From assembly GCA_000469685.2 (NCBI GenBank), contig LS997564.1:42550240-42614239 (forward strand): a stretch of 64,000 nt of DNA. The letters run 5' to 3'. Of the stretch, positions 22,232 to 47,519 are shown one piece after another. How positions within the stretch are numbered: the first letter of the stretch is position 1; each line of letters begins with the position of its first letter. The DNA comes from Haemonchus contortus (Eukaryota; Nematoda; Chromadorea; Rhabditida; Trichostrongylidae). The translations under genes and the position numbers were made by a program. Under the pieces are notes generated by a model that saw nothing but the letters and a program-made list of their open reading frames with translations, was not told the DNA's origin and ran no database searches.

Positions 22232-25200
22232 TTAACAGCTAGCGTGTTTATTGCAACCAGTGATGAACGTTTCGTGTGGCAATCGTAGGACAATCATGTC
22301 GCTGACCACAACTACCTCTTCCTCTATCTCGTCGTCATCCTGAAAAACGCTTGAAATCCTTTCATTGTTGCACTCCCAGTCGATCACTGAATTCTCACCA
22401 CGACAGTTTCCTCGGCTGGTGGATAGAACGAAGTCGCCGAAGTGTACCTAACCGTACTAGTTGGAGTTGGAGCGTCGGTGGTGGCCAAGGTGGTAGTTGT
22501 TACGCTGGAATCAGTTAAGTCTATTAGGATAAATTCCCGAGGTATTTCAATGGATCCGCCAATATTCGGTGAGAGTCCAAGGTCCTGCGAACGGTGAGGC
22601 GACGGCAGGATGGCATGCGTTTAATATGATGGCTAGTTCAGTATTCCTTATATTATATCCGACTCCCACCCTCTCCTCTTCCCCGAAGCAAAGAGGGCTG
22701 TACAACAGTTCGAACCACTACATCTTGAAGTTTACCATGACTTAATTAAACACTTTACCTTTCTTCAAGAACTGCATCCTCATCGATAACACTTGTGTCA
22801 TCCTCTTCGAGTGCTTCAGTGGTGGATGTCTCTTGGGGTTCTTGAGTACTGGATGAGATAGGCAATAGTTGGTGCATCTCTTGAATGCTGAGCGGTTTTG
22901 GCAACTGCCGAACAAAGCCTTTCACGTGTTTCACGGCTAAGCCGTTGCCGTTGAGTACTTTGAATGTGCTTTTTGTGGGCGCAACTCGTCGAGGGACTCC
23001 ATTCGGCAGTGAAGTGTCCAGACCGTCGAGATTCTCAGCAACTGGTTGCGGGTTAGCACGGAGTTGTAGAGCCTGCAAATTTGAGGATTCTCTAGGCGTT
23101 CCCCACACGAACTTTTCTTACCTGTTTGAAACGGTCCCTTGCATGATCGGAACTCACGATAGCTACTTGTTTTGTATTCAACTGGATGTCTATCCCGCCA
23201 GATGGAAAGTCCGATGGTTCCATCAGAGAAGCACTGGAATGTGACAACGTTAGAAAGAAACGCATCAGTATGGATCGAAAAATATCACCTTCGTAAAGGA
23301 ATTTTCGCGGTCCTCAAGGGATCACCAAAGATAAGTGGCATTGACACCGTAGTTGTTGGCTCTGAAATGGCTATGGCTGCTGAGAGGGTCTCTAGGTGCT
23401 GGTGTTACCTCACCATCCATCACAGCCACTGTGGCCACTTCAGGCTCCAAATTTCGTTCTTCAACGTTATCGTCTTCGTAGACGTCCTAGAAAGACCAAA
23501 TTCGTGCCCGAACGAGAAACAGCTGCGAATGAGAAGACTGGCTACTCACGTACTCCTTCTGTTCGTCTTTCGACAAACTGGCATCATTGTCAAGGGTCTC
23601 ACGTTTTGTCCGGCATTGAGGAGCCTGAAATCCTGCTCCATTTGAGACCCTTACAGTACTGCCCGGTAACTGACCATTCCGGAACTGCATTGATCATCCG
23701 ACGGATTACAGAAGCGAAGTCTGCAGGAGAATTTCACGACGGGGACATCGGCGAAACGAATAGCTTTACCGACGGCTGTCACGATGCCATTTTTGGAATA
23801 ATCGAGGCTGTTGATGATCGATTTTTGAGTAATGCACCTAAACGACGAATACTTATTATCCACTGTAGTGCAGATGTCTGGGAGGGGAATTGTTCATTGG
23901 GTGAGAAGCGTAACAGAAAACGGAAGTGTTCCCATCGGATCGAATCCCAACGAGGACACCTGAATATTTATTTCTACCCCCTTTTTCCACGAGTGGGGCA
24001 GTGATCTGGTCAGATGATGGAACATTCAAATGGCCCTACTATGATAATGAAGTATGCTCATTCCGAAAGAATTTACTTCCTTAAGAGATTAGCGCCATCT
24101 TCTCCGTTCCGACAACATACCCGTTGTTTCCGATGATCATTTCTGTTCGATGATTGATAGGATCGATGATGAAGCAAGAGTGTACCCGAAAACGTGGGTG
24201 GTCTGCAAGTAATAAGTCAGCAATTCATAGCTAGTGGTCCAATGTGTATCTGAACTCTTAGTGAAAACTTCCAGGACAACGAGTATTCTGTCAATACAGT
24301 GAGAAAGCTGATATGCTCTACAATGGCCCTCATTGGTGGTTGTCGGACCACGCAACTGTAAATGGAACGTACCGCGGTAGCCTATCAGTGGGTCAGCCTA
24401 CCCTGAGCATGTCATCCCCGTTTGCACATTTCCAGTGGACTCATTGTACCTACTGACACTCAAAGATGATTGAAATCCCCTCAAAATACCTTGACCACAC
24501 GTCCATCTGTGAAGTAGTGGTGTTCCGACGGTAATGCCACTTGTAGAGCATTCTTCTGGTTGTGGAGTAACAGTGTAGCGACAGTTCATTGCCCTCAACA
24601 ACCCCGCGTAGGGCCCTCCACTCCTTAAAGTACAGTTCAAAGAGCATATACGGGTGAATTATAGAGCAGATGATCACTTGCCAGTTTATATCGGCCCCGG
24701 TCAGCGACGTGGAGACTCCTTGGGCTCTTTCTGGACTCTTGGCTGTCTTCTTCTTGTCGGGGTAGAAACATCGAATCTCGAATGTGTGATCGTTATCAGT
24801 TGCGAATCGACGATCAAACTGAAGCACCGCTCGAGAGGAAATCACAAAGCCTCGGGATTCCGCCTGAACTGGAATGTCTCTTTGTCTCAAACTAATTTTT
24901 GAATAAATGTAGGGCTGTGGCGTATAACGTGCAGCGTTTAGCCTCCACTCAGCTTGGATACTTTGTAATGGAACTGTATTGAAATGTCTTGTTAGTTTGA
25001 GCGAATCCTTCGAAAGTGTGTTCTGGTGATTACCAGATAAAATGGAATGTATGGAGCTTCCCAAGAAGTCCTACGAAACCATAATCTTATTGAGGTCTTG
25101 AATGAGAGCTGCAGTACCTCGTACACCTTGACCAGGCCACATTTTCCATGAGGTGCAATGGTATGCACGTCGAATCGAGAACTATCTCCAGATCCACTGG

Positions 25201-28200
25201 GATAATCCTCCACTGACGAACATCCAGGTTCCTGATGGTATCCTTCGAAGAACAATCGGCCCTGGAAGTCAGTGAAGTAGTACAGAGCCTAAAAGGTTGT
25301 ACAGAAATGAAGTCATACCTTTAACTTCTTCGTAGTTGATATTCCTACTTGCACAAAATCTGGTCCACAAGTGATTTCAGCTCCTTCTACTCCTGAAAAA
25401 GCAGTTATAGGAATCGGGTCACGAAGGGATAGGCGTTTCAACTCAGGTTACCCCAAAATACATAAAAAAGAGCGAACATCATAGAGGAACCAAAGTTCAG
25501 GTTGAATTTATAGTTAGCGATCTCCAGCTGGCGTTCTCTTCTCGTCAGCTAGGCTAATGTGTCGATGAGCGCTGGCTCCATCCACAGACGCGTTGAAGCC
25601 AGCGACTAAGCAGCCGATGTATAAACATATGATTGTTACCATTACGACAACTTGGAACTCGACGCGACTGTTGTTAACTGGCGGCTGTTTTCCAGCCGTT
25701 AAACATGAGTTGCCCCTCAGCCCATAATGAGCAACTGTAACTTTTGTCCTTTTCAGCTTCAGAAAAATTTATCGTCCAGTTGAGAACCGGGCCTGTGTTG
25801 TGGCATGAAGTGAGAAAGCAGCCTGTCAGAATTACCTGTGAGCCACTGAATTTCTTACCTCTAGCGTATTCGCAATGTTCTCCTTGTGAAAGATTTTTGA
25901 AACCGGCTACAAAATGTTCGAGCGATACGTTCTTGTGGAGGTTCTGAAAAAAGACGACGTCTAAACCGGACCGGACCCACTATTCAAAAAGCATCATCAG
26001 AACCACGGAGCTCCGAATTTGGCATCCTGTTCGGTTATTCAACCGCAGAACTTACCTGGAATGCCAGTTCGTCTTTGCCACTGATTCGAACGATTTCATC
26101 CCGATTTATGTGATCTCCGATGCCCAGCGTCAGAATGGTGATTCCTATGATAGGAACCATTTATTTTCTCCTTTTTTGGATATTCCAACTGAGGTCAGGT
26201 GAGGAGAAGTGGGGGCACGCAAATAGTCTCGTCTAGGTAAGTTGAGAACATCAAGATCGACTAGTTGATCTCATATTTGTCTTGATTCCGAATAGAAATT
26301 AAATGTGTGGCGCACGTCAGGGAAGGAATGAATCATCGCCGATTTCTCTCTAATAATTGTAGTCCAAAGACAGATAGAAACAGTGACTCGCAGTTTACTC
26401 ACCGGCTGCTCGTAGAGCTTCTGCGGCTGGTACCGGATTGTCCTGTGAGTGTCCGTCGGTAACTACCACTGCTACCTAGATAGGATATACGATAGAACGG
26501 TAGTTTTGAAGCTGCAATTTTTTGAACCATAGCATCCTCGCAACAACAAAATGGGAATGCCTACGCCCTAGCTGACTGTCTGCAACCCAAAATTTAGCTT
26601 GTTTCGTCCTTCTCAAACTCTAGAAAGGGGTTGTGTAAGTACAGCTTATCAACAGTGCCATTGATGCTGTCTCCTAAAACTCTGCCACAGTCTTCATGGC
26701 TGCCATATCAGAGTGTTGAATGATAATACTAAGGGCGCACTAGTTTGTTTTCCGTGGTCTCACGACGTTTCAGTATTTCTCAACACTTTCTGCTGCCAAT
26801 GTAATTGTCATAAATTTGAACATGTACTGTTTAGTGGTTCCCACCTGGGAGACGTCGCTCTGTTCGTGGCCACGTCTTGCTTTCCTGAACATATCCAGCG
26901 CCTTCAGCATCGCTTTGCCAGTCTTCGTCGTTCCGGACATGTGACGGATCTTCTTTAGCTTGGACATCAATTCATCGTGACTCTGAACAGGAAAATCTTT
27001 CTTTTGAACCCAATGGTGCGCTTGGCGGCGTAACGCCGGCGGAGATGGCGATTTACAGTTCATCGATGATGAGTTTAGGGTCATTTGAAACTTGCGTAGG
27101 GTCTTTTCGATCTTCTATCGGGATAGCAGGATGGAATACGCCTCAGCTTGTGCAGTCTTAGCACTTTGTGGCTTAATATGGGATGCTGAGCAAAAACAAA
27201 TAACTATACTCTAGGAAACTATCATTACCGTTTTTTAGAGAAAAAGTATTCATGTATCTACTGACCACAAAATACTCGGGTACGTGGTCTATGAATATGG
27301 ATTACTTTGAAAAATAAGTAGTTACCCTTTAAGGTGTGCTTAGAAAAATGTGCTGTTATTCAAATGCCGACCTAAAACTATTCACGAATGGGTGACGCAA
27401 AAAAATAAAGAAAAATTTTGTTTTTAATCTTCTTTTCTACCCGAAGCGGTTCGGTTTTTGGAAACATCTGTTTTATCTATTTTTTAAATTATTTTTTTTT
27501 TGAGAACACGGTTTCGCAGTGAAAAAGTTAGCTCAAAATCTAGAAAATGAATCTTCAAAGTATGTAAAATAGTAAAATAAATAATAAAAAGAAATTTGGG
27601 CGTTGATCAATTCTATCTGGAGCATGTGCCTTGCATTTAACTTCTACTCGGGATCGTAGTGACGTAGTGAGTGCGTATTTGGCCCATACAATGACTTGCG
27701 GTGACCATCCGATGTACAAGTTGGTATTTATTACGCACTCATGGTTACGGGTTCAAATCCCGAATCGATATCCGCCTAAGCCAATCAAGCCTTTCATCCC
27801 TACGAGGTCGGTCAATTGGTTCCAGACTCGTCTGGGAAGATAAAAGCACTGACTTGTACATCGACTGGCCACAGCAAGTCATTGTCCAGGCCACATACGC
27901 ATTCAATACGCCACTACGATTCTGAATAGAAGTCGAATGCGTGAACGCACTCCTCAGACGGGATTGATCAACATTCCAAGACTTTATCTCTGACTTAAGA
28001 CTCTATATTGCAATATTTAAGGAGTAAGGAATTTCCGAGATGAATCGGTCACTACTGGTTGGCCATTCGATTATCATTGACGTTCGTTGAGGTATACGAG
28101 TGATTCTGTGGACTAGCAAATGCTAACTAGTGTTAAATGGGGCTAGGAGCTTTCTCCGCTATCTGACTAGTCCTTTACTAGTTTATCGATCCCAAGGTCC

Positions 28201-28998
28201 AGCAAAAAGGATTGTAACTCGGGAGGACAAAACCATGCTGATTGTCTTTTCAGTCGGTTTTTTTTTCAAAAAAAAAAATAATTTGACTGTGCAGGTGAGA
28301 AATGAATTTACTAGAGACTTGCAGAGAAACTAGCTTTTCTTCTTGAATATTATTTCTAATATATATGTCGTGAACTACTCACCTGGCGATCTTCGAAACT
28401 ATGCTCAAGTCTCGTGTAGCTGGCATACTGTAGAACAGCAATCTGGCTCTTAACATGGTATATTGAATTATCGATTTTTTTGGGTTTGAACCTTTTAAAA
28501 AATTGAATTTTTTGCAGGACATAAAACTCGAATTTCACCTTGTCTCTGCCTATATTCATCAGCGAAGCGATTTTGTCAAGCATTTGCATTTGCATGGCAA
28601 ACGTTGGGCCGGACACCGACCCGGATCCATCCAAAAGGAACAGTACATTCAAACGAAGTGCTATCGGATGACACACTGTAATCGGCAGTAAAATAATTTA
28701 GAAGGACGAACGGATCCAATAAATTCATTTGGGCCATAGGGTTCGAACACGGTGACCCTCGAAGTACAGAATGTGTTGACATTCTTCGCTGTTTTTTTAT
28801 TTAAAGGAAGGCAATAAGTCTGAGAAACTTGCCTGCAACTCCTTTAATAATCCCAACTTTTCAGTTGAATAACTCGATGGATTGGAAAGTCTACTCACCC
28901 TTGACAAGCTCATTGTCGTCCTCAATAGAGTTCACTAGGGCGATTCCGATGACGACGATGTTAATCAGAAGTCGAGTGCATCGGTCGAAGGTCATCAT
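22232..28998 (-). CDS. cut-6: CUT-6-like cuticlin: vWA plus ZP domain protein
   Basis: Twenty exons on the minus strand: 28998-28899, 28675-28539, 28448-28383, 27000-26845, 26475-26403, 26144-26056, 25943-25859, 25392-25319, 25261-25118, 24863-24709, 24623-24490, 24202-24121, 23837-23675, 23624-23550, 23486-23414, 23361-23289, 23233-23122, 23072-22759, 22584-22399, 22339-22232. About 800 aa. A signal peptide (MMTFDRCTRLLINIVVIGIA) is followed by a von Willebrand A domain (about 41-205; MIDAS motifs DGSGSVS and TDGHS), a ZP domain (about 238-480; EITCGPDFV, FEIRCFYPD, HRWTC, FRVHSCFI, NGC, FSCRLRFC) and a furin-type site RTKR (about 490). A Thr-rich, acidic tail follows. Phases fit everywhere except exon 18 to 19, which leaves one extra exon or a sequence error to find; the 24709/24623 junction uses a weak donor. 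CUT-6 is a C. elegans cuticular matrix protein needed for dauer body shape. Confidence 0.88.
27640..27990. repeat. SINE-like repeat, family A copy 3, palindromic
   Basis: The left half (GTGCGTATTTGGCCCATACA, CCGATGTACAAG) and the right half (CTTGTACATCGACTGGCC, CCACATACGCATTCAATACG) are inverted versions of the same family found at 190-440 and 13325-13530. The middle contains CGGGTTCAAATCCCGAATCG, a good B box. It lies in the 1.4 kb intron 3 of the CUT-6-like gene. Confidence 0.65.
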
Positions 28999-31823
28999 CG
29001 ACATTCACACGAACACAATCAGCTCATATGATCAGTTGACCTTATTTAGACGAGATAGCTGGTAGGGCGAGATCGAATCCGGTATCCGACGAGCGAAGCA
29101 GCCAATCCACATTCGATCCGAATTAGCTACAATGATCGCTGATCTCTTATCAAGCTATGGTTAGGTATTACTATGATAATTACAGTGGTCAATACTATTG
29201 AAAACTCGAAAGTAGCCCTGGAGATAAAGTCTCAAAATTTTAGAATTGGTCAGATCCAAAGCAGCCAGAAATCCGCATATTTACCACATCTTGAAGACCG
29301 CATTGTCACAATCCCAAATAACCTATGGGAGCTGACGTATCGAGTTATTATCCAAAATATTCCACGAGAAGCCAGAATGTCCCCCTTCTGCGCTTGAATT
29401 TCTCTTCCTCCTAGACGGTTCCATTCTGTATCCCTCCGGCGTTCTCCATGCATGCTCATAAAAATCCCTGGGCATTGGGAAAAATAAAGTGAATTTCAGA
29501 TTGCACAATCTGTACCTAACAAATGAAATCAGCGCTCCAAAAGCGATTGCGGTCCTGATATGGCGGCGAACAATCCAAAGAATTGAAGTGATTTACAATA
29601 TACAGAGCTGCTTCGCTGTCATCCACTATGTCGCCTACACAAGTCTACTGCCTCCCAGTCTACGCCTTGCGCAGTGACTTCCATAGCCTTCGTCCTGGCG
29701 TCTTTGTCCTTTCAAGCATATCAATTCGTCTCGATACGAGGTAACAAAAGCTGTTTGGGTTAGTGCTGATCTGACAGTTCAAGCACGCTGCGATATGCTG
29801 CATCCTTTCTTTTTGCAAAGAACATCTGAGGCTGACCGCTTCCAAAAGTAAATCTTCTTAGTAAATACCTCCGAAAGAGCAAGGATTGGACTGATTGCTG
29901 ATAGGTTGTGAGCCATGCATCGAGTTCCATCCAAGTGTAACAACGAATTGTTGCATACACCACATCGGGGCATACGAACTTGTATAATTATCTCACCTAT
30001 GTGGTGCTTGGGAGAAACAATCAATGTTCTATTCAGTATTTCTATTCTGTCGAACGAGTCTGATTCGGGAAAACAATCCCCTTTATTGACTATGTAGTGG
30101 CCTTGTACCGCCTTTATCCACTCGCCTCTTCAATACCAATCATTTTATGGCCAAAATTACGTCGAAATGCTTGATGAAGCAGTTTGATACTCAATTTTTA
30201 CCAATGTTCAATTCCTTTACAACACCAGGTTGAGCCCGAGTTCCCTTTCAGCGGTCCCGATAGGTTTATTTATCGTGTGATAAGGTAATTATTACCGTAT
30301 TCAGTAGTTGTTTCTAAAATTACATGTATATTTAAAACATGTCGGTATTCAGTTCAGTATAAACGGAAACCCTTTTCATTGGAAGTAGCTGCTGAATTAA
30401 TTTTAAAATTATGCGGTCCTTCATCATTAGTTTTCAGAGGCTTTTCACGGCCACGACCGTTTGGCATATCCCTGCTCTAATAAGAAGGCTTTTGCCCAGT
30501 CTCCAAATGAAGGGGACCAGCCTGGGATGCCTTGTGGTAGTATACTGCTTCTTGGTTTGGGTATATGATAAATTAAATGAAATCATTCACCAGTCATCTA
30601 TTTTTCCCCAGCTATGTACAGTATGCTACAATGTATTTATTTTGTAATATTTCTAATTTGTATATCAAGCAAGTTCCATAGGAATATGTATATTTCTGAA
30701 AGATGATTTTGATGAAAAGGGAATTTTCCCATCTTACGCCGTAAGGGAGGCTAAGTCCTAGCCCCAAATTTACAAAACTGAAAAACAGATAGCAAAGGAG
30801 TTTGACAGGGACAATGCCACCTTCCCTTTCGGCAAACATCAAGTTCTTACCTGATTTCCTCCCCATTCATTAATTCTATGAGAAAAAAAAATCGCAAACA
30901 ACCCCCCCCCGCCGCGGTGAAGTGGGTGAGGTCCCATTTAAATGTTCCACACTCGCGCTTTGGGTGTGGTTGGCGCGAATTCAAACACCCGAATGACGCT
31001 CCCGAAGCAACGGTGCGTGAGTCCGATTCCTGGCACTGTTTGTAATTGCTTGGGGATCTTCCGCTGGTCGCTGACAGTTTCCCTGTCAGCAGAGTGCCAA
31101 CGGTGCCTTTGTTTCTTTATTTATTTGTAAGCAGTGTTTCATTGATGCAATGGACATGTGTAGGCATTCTTTTCCGCCGGTTCCCTCAGAGCTTCGCGAA
31201 ACTCCATGGTTCCCATAAGTTGTAGAGGAAGTGTAGCCGTTCGTAACGAGTCAATCGGAATAGTAGTTTTTTTTGGAAGTAGCTCCTTTCCGCCTCTTCT
31301 TTCAATTTTTTTTGTTTCAAATTTTTTGAGGCAGAATGCAGTTTTAGTTTTTACGAATGTTCCCTTCCATATCACTGCAATGCCTTACGAAAGTGTGAAC
31401 ATTCACATGAGGATTAAATTTCTTATTCTCAATTTTTTCCTTCGAGTATTTCATATAAAAAAATGAAATTTTCCATTTCAAATGAATGAAAGCTTCGAGG
31501 ATAGAATTGGTCACAACTGTAATAAGCCACCTAACACCTTTTGTAGGAAATAAGTTCAAACTTATTACTATAGTTTGATCATTACAGAAACTCGTACATG
31601 AGCGTAAAGGATTTAATTGAATTTCGATGGCAGTGAATATTCGAAATTTGTTAGACTTGGCAGCTAGTTATTGGTCTTTTGTAAGAAAATTAAGTGAAGC
31701 TCGATTATTGATAGCATTCCCAGCTAAAGCCTCGCCTTTTCTCCCCCTATGAAGAAAGCTTCACAATTTTTCTTTCAGATAATTCGTCGTATGCAAGCGT
31801 GACTTGTTTTCAAGCCTTTTTCT
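28999..31823. other. Divergent intergenic region
   Basis: This 2.8 kb region separates the CUT-6-like gene (-) from the citron gene (+) and should contain both promoters. It includes a C10 run (30902-30911). A CTTTCAG acceptor ending at about 31779 may be the trans-splice site for citron. The short frames near 29250-30000 on the minus strand have no recognisable similarity. Confidence 0.45.
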
Positions 31824-43697
<11,874 letters not shown>

Positions 43698-44708
43698 GAA
43701 GGTACTGTTACAACTGTATCCCGCATTCTTTGAAATCTCAAGCCTTCGAGTAAATGGCACTCTTCGAATAATTCGCTGTTACGTCTATGGTTGTAAGTAT
43801 GTTTGAACAAATGCTTTTCACTGTAACTTTCAATTTATGTCCTAATCAATCTTTCAGATAGTCGAGTGTTAAATATCATATTTGTAATATATGAATCGAT
43901 TATATTGTAACAAAGCCATTAAAATGCTTGTCGTGGTCTTTATCGATTATGAATGCTAGGAAGGGGATTTTTAGCCAAATTAAGCACTCGTTTGTTATGG
44001 ATTTATGTGCACGAGATAATTCGTAACGTTTGTCGTTTGTTTGAACAGATTTAATTGTTCGAGGAGTAACTATAATCCAAAGAACGCGCTGTTGACTAGA
44101 TCTCGGTTACTCGCTACAATGCTGATACCCTCTTTCAAATGTATATTCGTGCAGTTGAATAAATGTGATTTGCCATTTCTGTTGAAGTCTTGAATGGTAA
44201 TTCCGTGCTGGGTAAATAACCCTTATGATACAACAGCTAATCGAATAAACAAGTAGAAATTTGTATGTTTAGAATATGTGTAGAGATGCAATTTTTGGTG
44301 GGGGATTCAATTTTCGACTTTGTTTCCTTTTTTGCTCCCTCCCTTCTCGAACGAGAGAGCAGTGACAAATTGACAGCTGTGCAAGAAAAAAGATTAGGAT
44401 GATAGGTTGCCATAAAAAGGCTTCGAATAGAAAGAACCATCAAAACTTCAGTAATTCGAACCAGTGATAGTTAATGTGGATGGGGGTCGTTATTCTGTTG
44501 TTGCTGCCTGTATGTCTTATTAAATTGGCTGTAGAGTAAAGCAGTAAAATAGGTAAGAGTAGAAGGTTACCGTCTTTCTTTGGATGAACAATACTGTTTG
44601 TCTGTACACCTCTTTGATTTTTCTTATCAACTAACAGAAGTCAATTTAAAAAAAAAAACCTTCACGATGAAATGGGAGTTGGGCCCCTTTGTGATGCATT
44701 CAGACTGG

Positions 44709-44815
44709 CTGCCTTCATAGTCCGCGATTCGGCCCACGAGCGAGCGACCGGGGGCAGCGCTTGCCCCTCGCGCTGGACGCTCGCTCGTGGGCCGAATCGC
44801 GGACTATGAAAGCAG
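44709..44815. repeat. GC-rich hairpin, 38 bp arms
   Basis: Arm 44709-44746 (CTGCCTTCATAGTCCGCGAT...CGAGCGAGCG) is the reverse complement of 44778-44815, with at most one mismatch. The 31-base loop itself contains GGGGGCAGCGCTTGCCCC, a smaller palindrome. Confidence 0.9.
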
Positions 44816-45149
44816 TCACTCCAACGACGTGCATTATTTCCATCGGGAGAGGGAACATTCGTGTGTCTGGAGATGCGCGACAAATTGCGCGGCAAATTTC
44901 GTGGCAAATTGAACCAGTTTAGCGTTTATCCTTGGATACCAAATTTGAAGTTCACTCGATAAGTTAAATCAACTGGTCACATTAATCTTCTTTACTTTAA
45001 ACCTGTGGCTCAGCGATAGGCGCCAGGGTCGTCAAAATCGCCATGGATTAAGCCGCGGGCATCCCGGACGCACCACTCGAATCCAGCCCGCTGCTTTGCA
45101 ACTTCAACGACGCCACCGGCGTGTGTCCGTCCGTCCGTGCGTGCGTCTA

Positions 45150-45294
45150 ACCGACGGCGCTTGTTGACAGCAGTGGCACGTTATCGGTTGCTTTCATAGT
45201 CCACGATTTGGCGAGCGATCGGTCACTCGCCAAATCGTGGACTACGAAAGCAGCCATCCATCGGCGTTCAGTGTTGTCAACAAGCACCGTCGGT
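45150..45294. repeat. Nested hairpin related to 44709-44815
   Basis: Inner arms 45186-45215 and 45226-45255 (TTCATAGTCCACGATTTGGC and complement) share TTTCATAGTCCRCGATT with the preceding hairpin. Outer arms (ACCGACGGCGCTTGTTGACA near 45150 and TGTCAACAAGCACCGTCGGT ending near 45294) extend the foldback to about 145 bp. Confidence 0.85.
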
Positions 45295-45343
45295 CGGAAA
45301 CACGCACGGTTGCGTCGCTGATGTCTGAAAGCAGCCACCGGCC

Positions 45344-45462
45344 GACCGACGAGGTGCCTGGCCACGTGCTTACAACGCTGGACCCCGATAGATCGTCTCA
45401 CGCAGCCCTGAACGCAACTTTTCTTGAGTTGTCGAAATGTGGCCGAGGACCTCGTCGGTAGG
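45344..45462. repeat. Third hairpin of the cluster
   Basis: GACCGACGAGGTGCCTGGCCAC (45344-45365) pairs imperfectly with GTGGCCGAGGACCTCGTCGGT (45439-45460). It begins about 50 bp after the previous hairpin and shares GACCGACG-type ends. Confidence 0.65.
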
Positions 45463-45926
45463 TCGGTCGATCGGTCGGTGGAAACAATGCACGTCGGTAG
45501 AATCTGAAACCACCCTTGGAGGATGCTATTTATACGGTCTAGACTGAACTTTTTCATCAGAATAAATAGCAATTCCTTAACTATTCATTGTTCAATATGG
45601 TCATAGATAAAGTTCTATCGATTACTGTGAAGAGCGCAGAGTGACCTGCGGTAGACGGGGTTCTAAGGTAAACTTCTATATGCATCAGTTACTATTGCTG
45701 CTGGGATATTTGTTGTTGATATTATTTGCCATCAGTAAATTAAGATTGTTTTCACGTTTAGCGCCAATTTCCATTTTTATTTAGGATTTTCAATAATAGA
45801 TGTTTCTTTAGTACTGAGCATAAACATCTTATTAACAATAATACCTAGTATTTCATAAATGGTGCGAATGGTATAAGAAATAGTCACGCTCCTTTTTTCA
45901 ACTGATTTGCGGTACAATGTAAGTGA

Positions 45927-47445
45927 TTAGTCGTCGTCCTCTCTAGATTCTTCTTTATGAGCATCTAGTGCAGCTGGTGTGAAGGCGTGTGGCAGTAGAT
46001 CGACAAGAGGCGTCTCAAGTACTTTATCGTTTTTCGACGATCCCATAAGGACCTGAAAAAAAGCCAGTTTCAATTGGGAAGTGAATACGGTCCCAAACGC
46101 ATATCTCGCATAATCCGGTTATGCAGTAAAGAGCCACTGAAAAGCGATACTGTAATTGGCAATAGTAGGGATTGCGTCACAAAGACAGGCTGGAATCAGA
46201 TAGCTCAGGCCTCCATTCTGGCAAGAATGGCTTCTCAGGAAGCCCCACCCTTTGAGAGTTGAGCTTCCCGAGAAGGCGTCGCAGAACAGTGCATTTCATT
46301 CGAAAATCGTGCTTTCTTCCGCTTAGAGACTCGAAACGCTAGGATAGAGGCAAGCGAGTTCCTCACGACATTTACTTCTCTGTTTCCAGCTTCGCGAAAG
46401 AGACCTCCTTCCAGTATTTTAAACATTCCTCTACAGTCTGGGCTATTACCAATGGAACATTGAGCAGCTGCACAACCATTTCTGAGCCTAACTACGCACA
46501 CCCAGCTACCAAGGAAAATGTTCTTGGAAAAGACGGCGACGTACCCTACAGTTACCAAATTCAATCAGAAATTGCCTGCACATTCCACACGGACTACCAG
46601 GCTCATCGAGTTCAAGAACTAGAAAAACAGTTTGGTGGGAATGGCATAGATTTCGTTTTCTCTTTTGTGAGGATGAAGTGCCCACCGATAGCAATGGCTC
46701 TGAATTTGCGGAATCCTTTAGAAAGAGCAGTAGTGATGGCGTTTCTTTCAGCACAGATTGTACCTCCATATGAGGCATTCTCACAATTTGCTGCAAATTA
46801 TGTGGTATAACAAAGTGTCACTAGCAGTAAAGTCATTCTAGAATTGTGCTCAAACCCCGCGCAAGAGAGAGAGGGAAAAGCATGGGATAATTACTGATTG
46901 GGTGATTCAGCAAAATGCTTTCACCATCCCATTTTCATCATTAATGAGAATGTGCAGTTTTCCTTGAGTAATTGATTCCCTTGAAAGCAAAATGAGTGGG
47001 CAGGTGATTGACTACATGCACACGTCATCTTTTCCCCAGGCTGATGACTAAGTTTCCCAACTTGGAATTTTCCCTATTTAGTCATGGTAAGCTGTCAATA
47101 TAGAAATGGTATAATTACCTCCAACAATTATCGAATCATCGACAGTCAAAAGAGCAGCACCAACGGGGAAATTGCTGTATGGACTGAAATTAAATGAATT
47201 ATAAATTCATTATCAGAAAAAGATCTATTCTTAATTATTAGCCCGAAGGTATGCCGGTTGTGTGGGCGGAGTCCGCAAACCGTTGCGCCATCTGCATTTC
47301 CGGTGGCCACCAATGAGGGACGCGTAGCGCTCTCATCAACTCCGCCCACGCATCTAAAGTACCGGAACAGCTTAAAAGCTCACCAATAAGCGTGTTTCAT
47401 CACTTCCTTAGCCGCATCCAACAACTGCTCGTCACTGACCGTCAT
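45927..47445 (-). CDS. Cytidine deaminase
   Basis: Five exons on the minus strand: 47445-47384, 47183-47119, 46790-46686, 46618-46545 and 46052-45927 (TAA). Phases fit and give 143 aa, against 146 for human CDA. Key parts: [32 protein letters not shown], with the zinc-binding Cys and the catalytic Glu in CAER; and [14 protein letters not shown], the PCxxC zinc ligands. The chain ends [13 protein letters not shown] plus an acidic tail EESREDDD. Reaction: hydrolytic deamination of cytidine and deoxycytidine to uridine and deoxyuridine in pyrimidine salvage; the family acts as a cytosolic tetramer. The ATG lies four bases after a possible trans-splice acceptor (TAGCCAG). Intron 1 contains a small inverted-repeat element (47258-47352). 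Confidence 0.95.
47258..47352. repeat. Small inverted-repeat element in deaminase intron 1
   Basis: Ends TGTGGGCGGAGT (47260) and ACTCCGCCCACG (47338) are inverted repeats, enclosing about 65 bp. The end motif CTCCGCCCAC is the same as in the GGGCGG palindromes of the citron intron (for example 40515). Confidence 0.6.
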
Positions 47446-47519
47446 TTCTCTGGCTAGTTATTGTTTTAGAAATTTTTCAATTAAAAATACGGTGTAAATA
47501 TACTGGTTAGAAGTGTAGA

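Larger units (their letters stand above)
43698..45926. other. Intergenic between convergent genes, with hairpins
   Basis: This separates the citron (+) stop from the cytidine deaminase (-) stop. No exon was recognised. The right half contains a cluster of three GC-rich hairpins (44709-44815, 45150-45294, 45344-45462). Confidence 0.5.
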
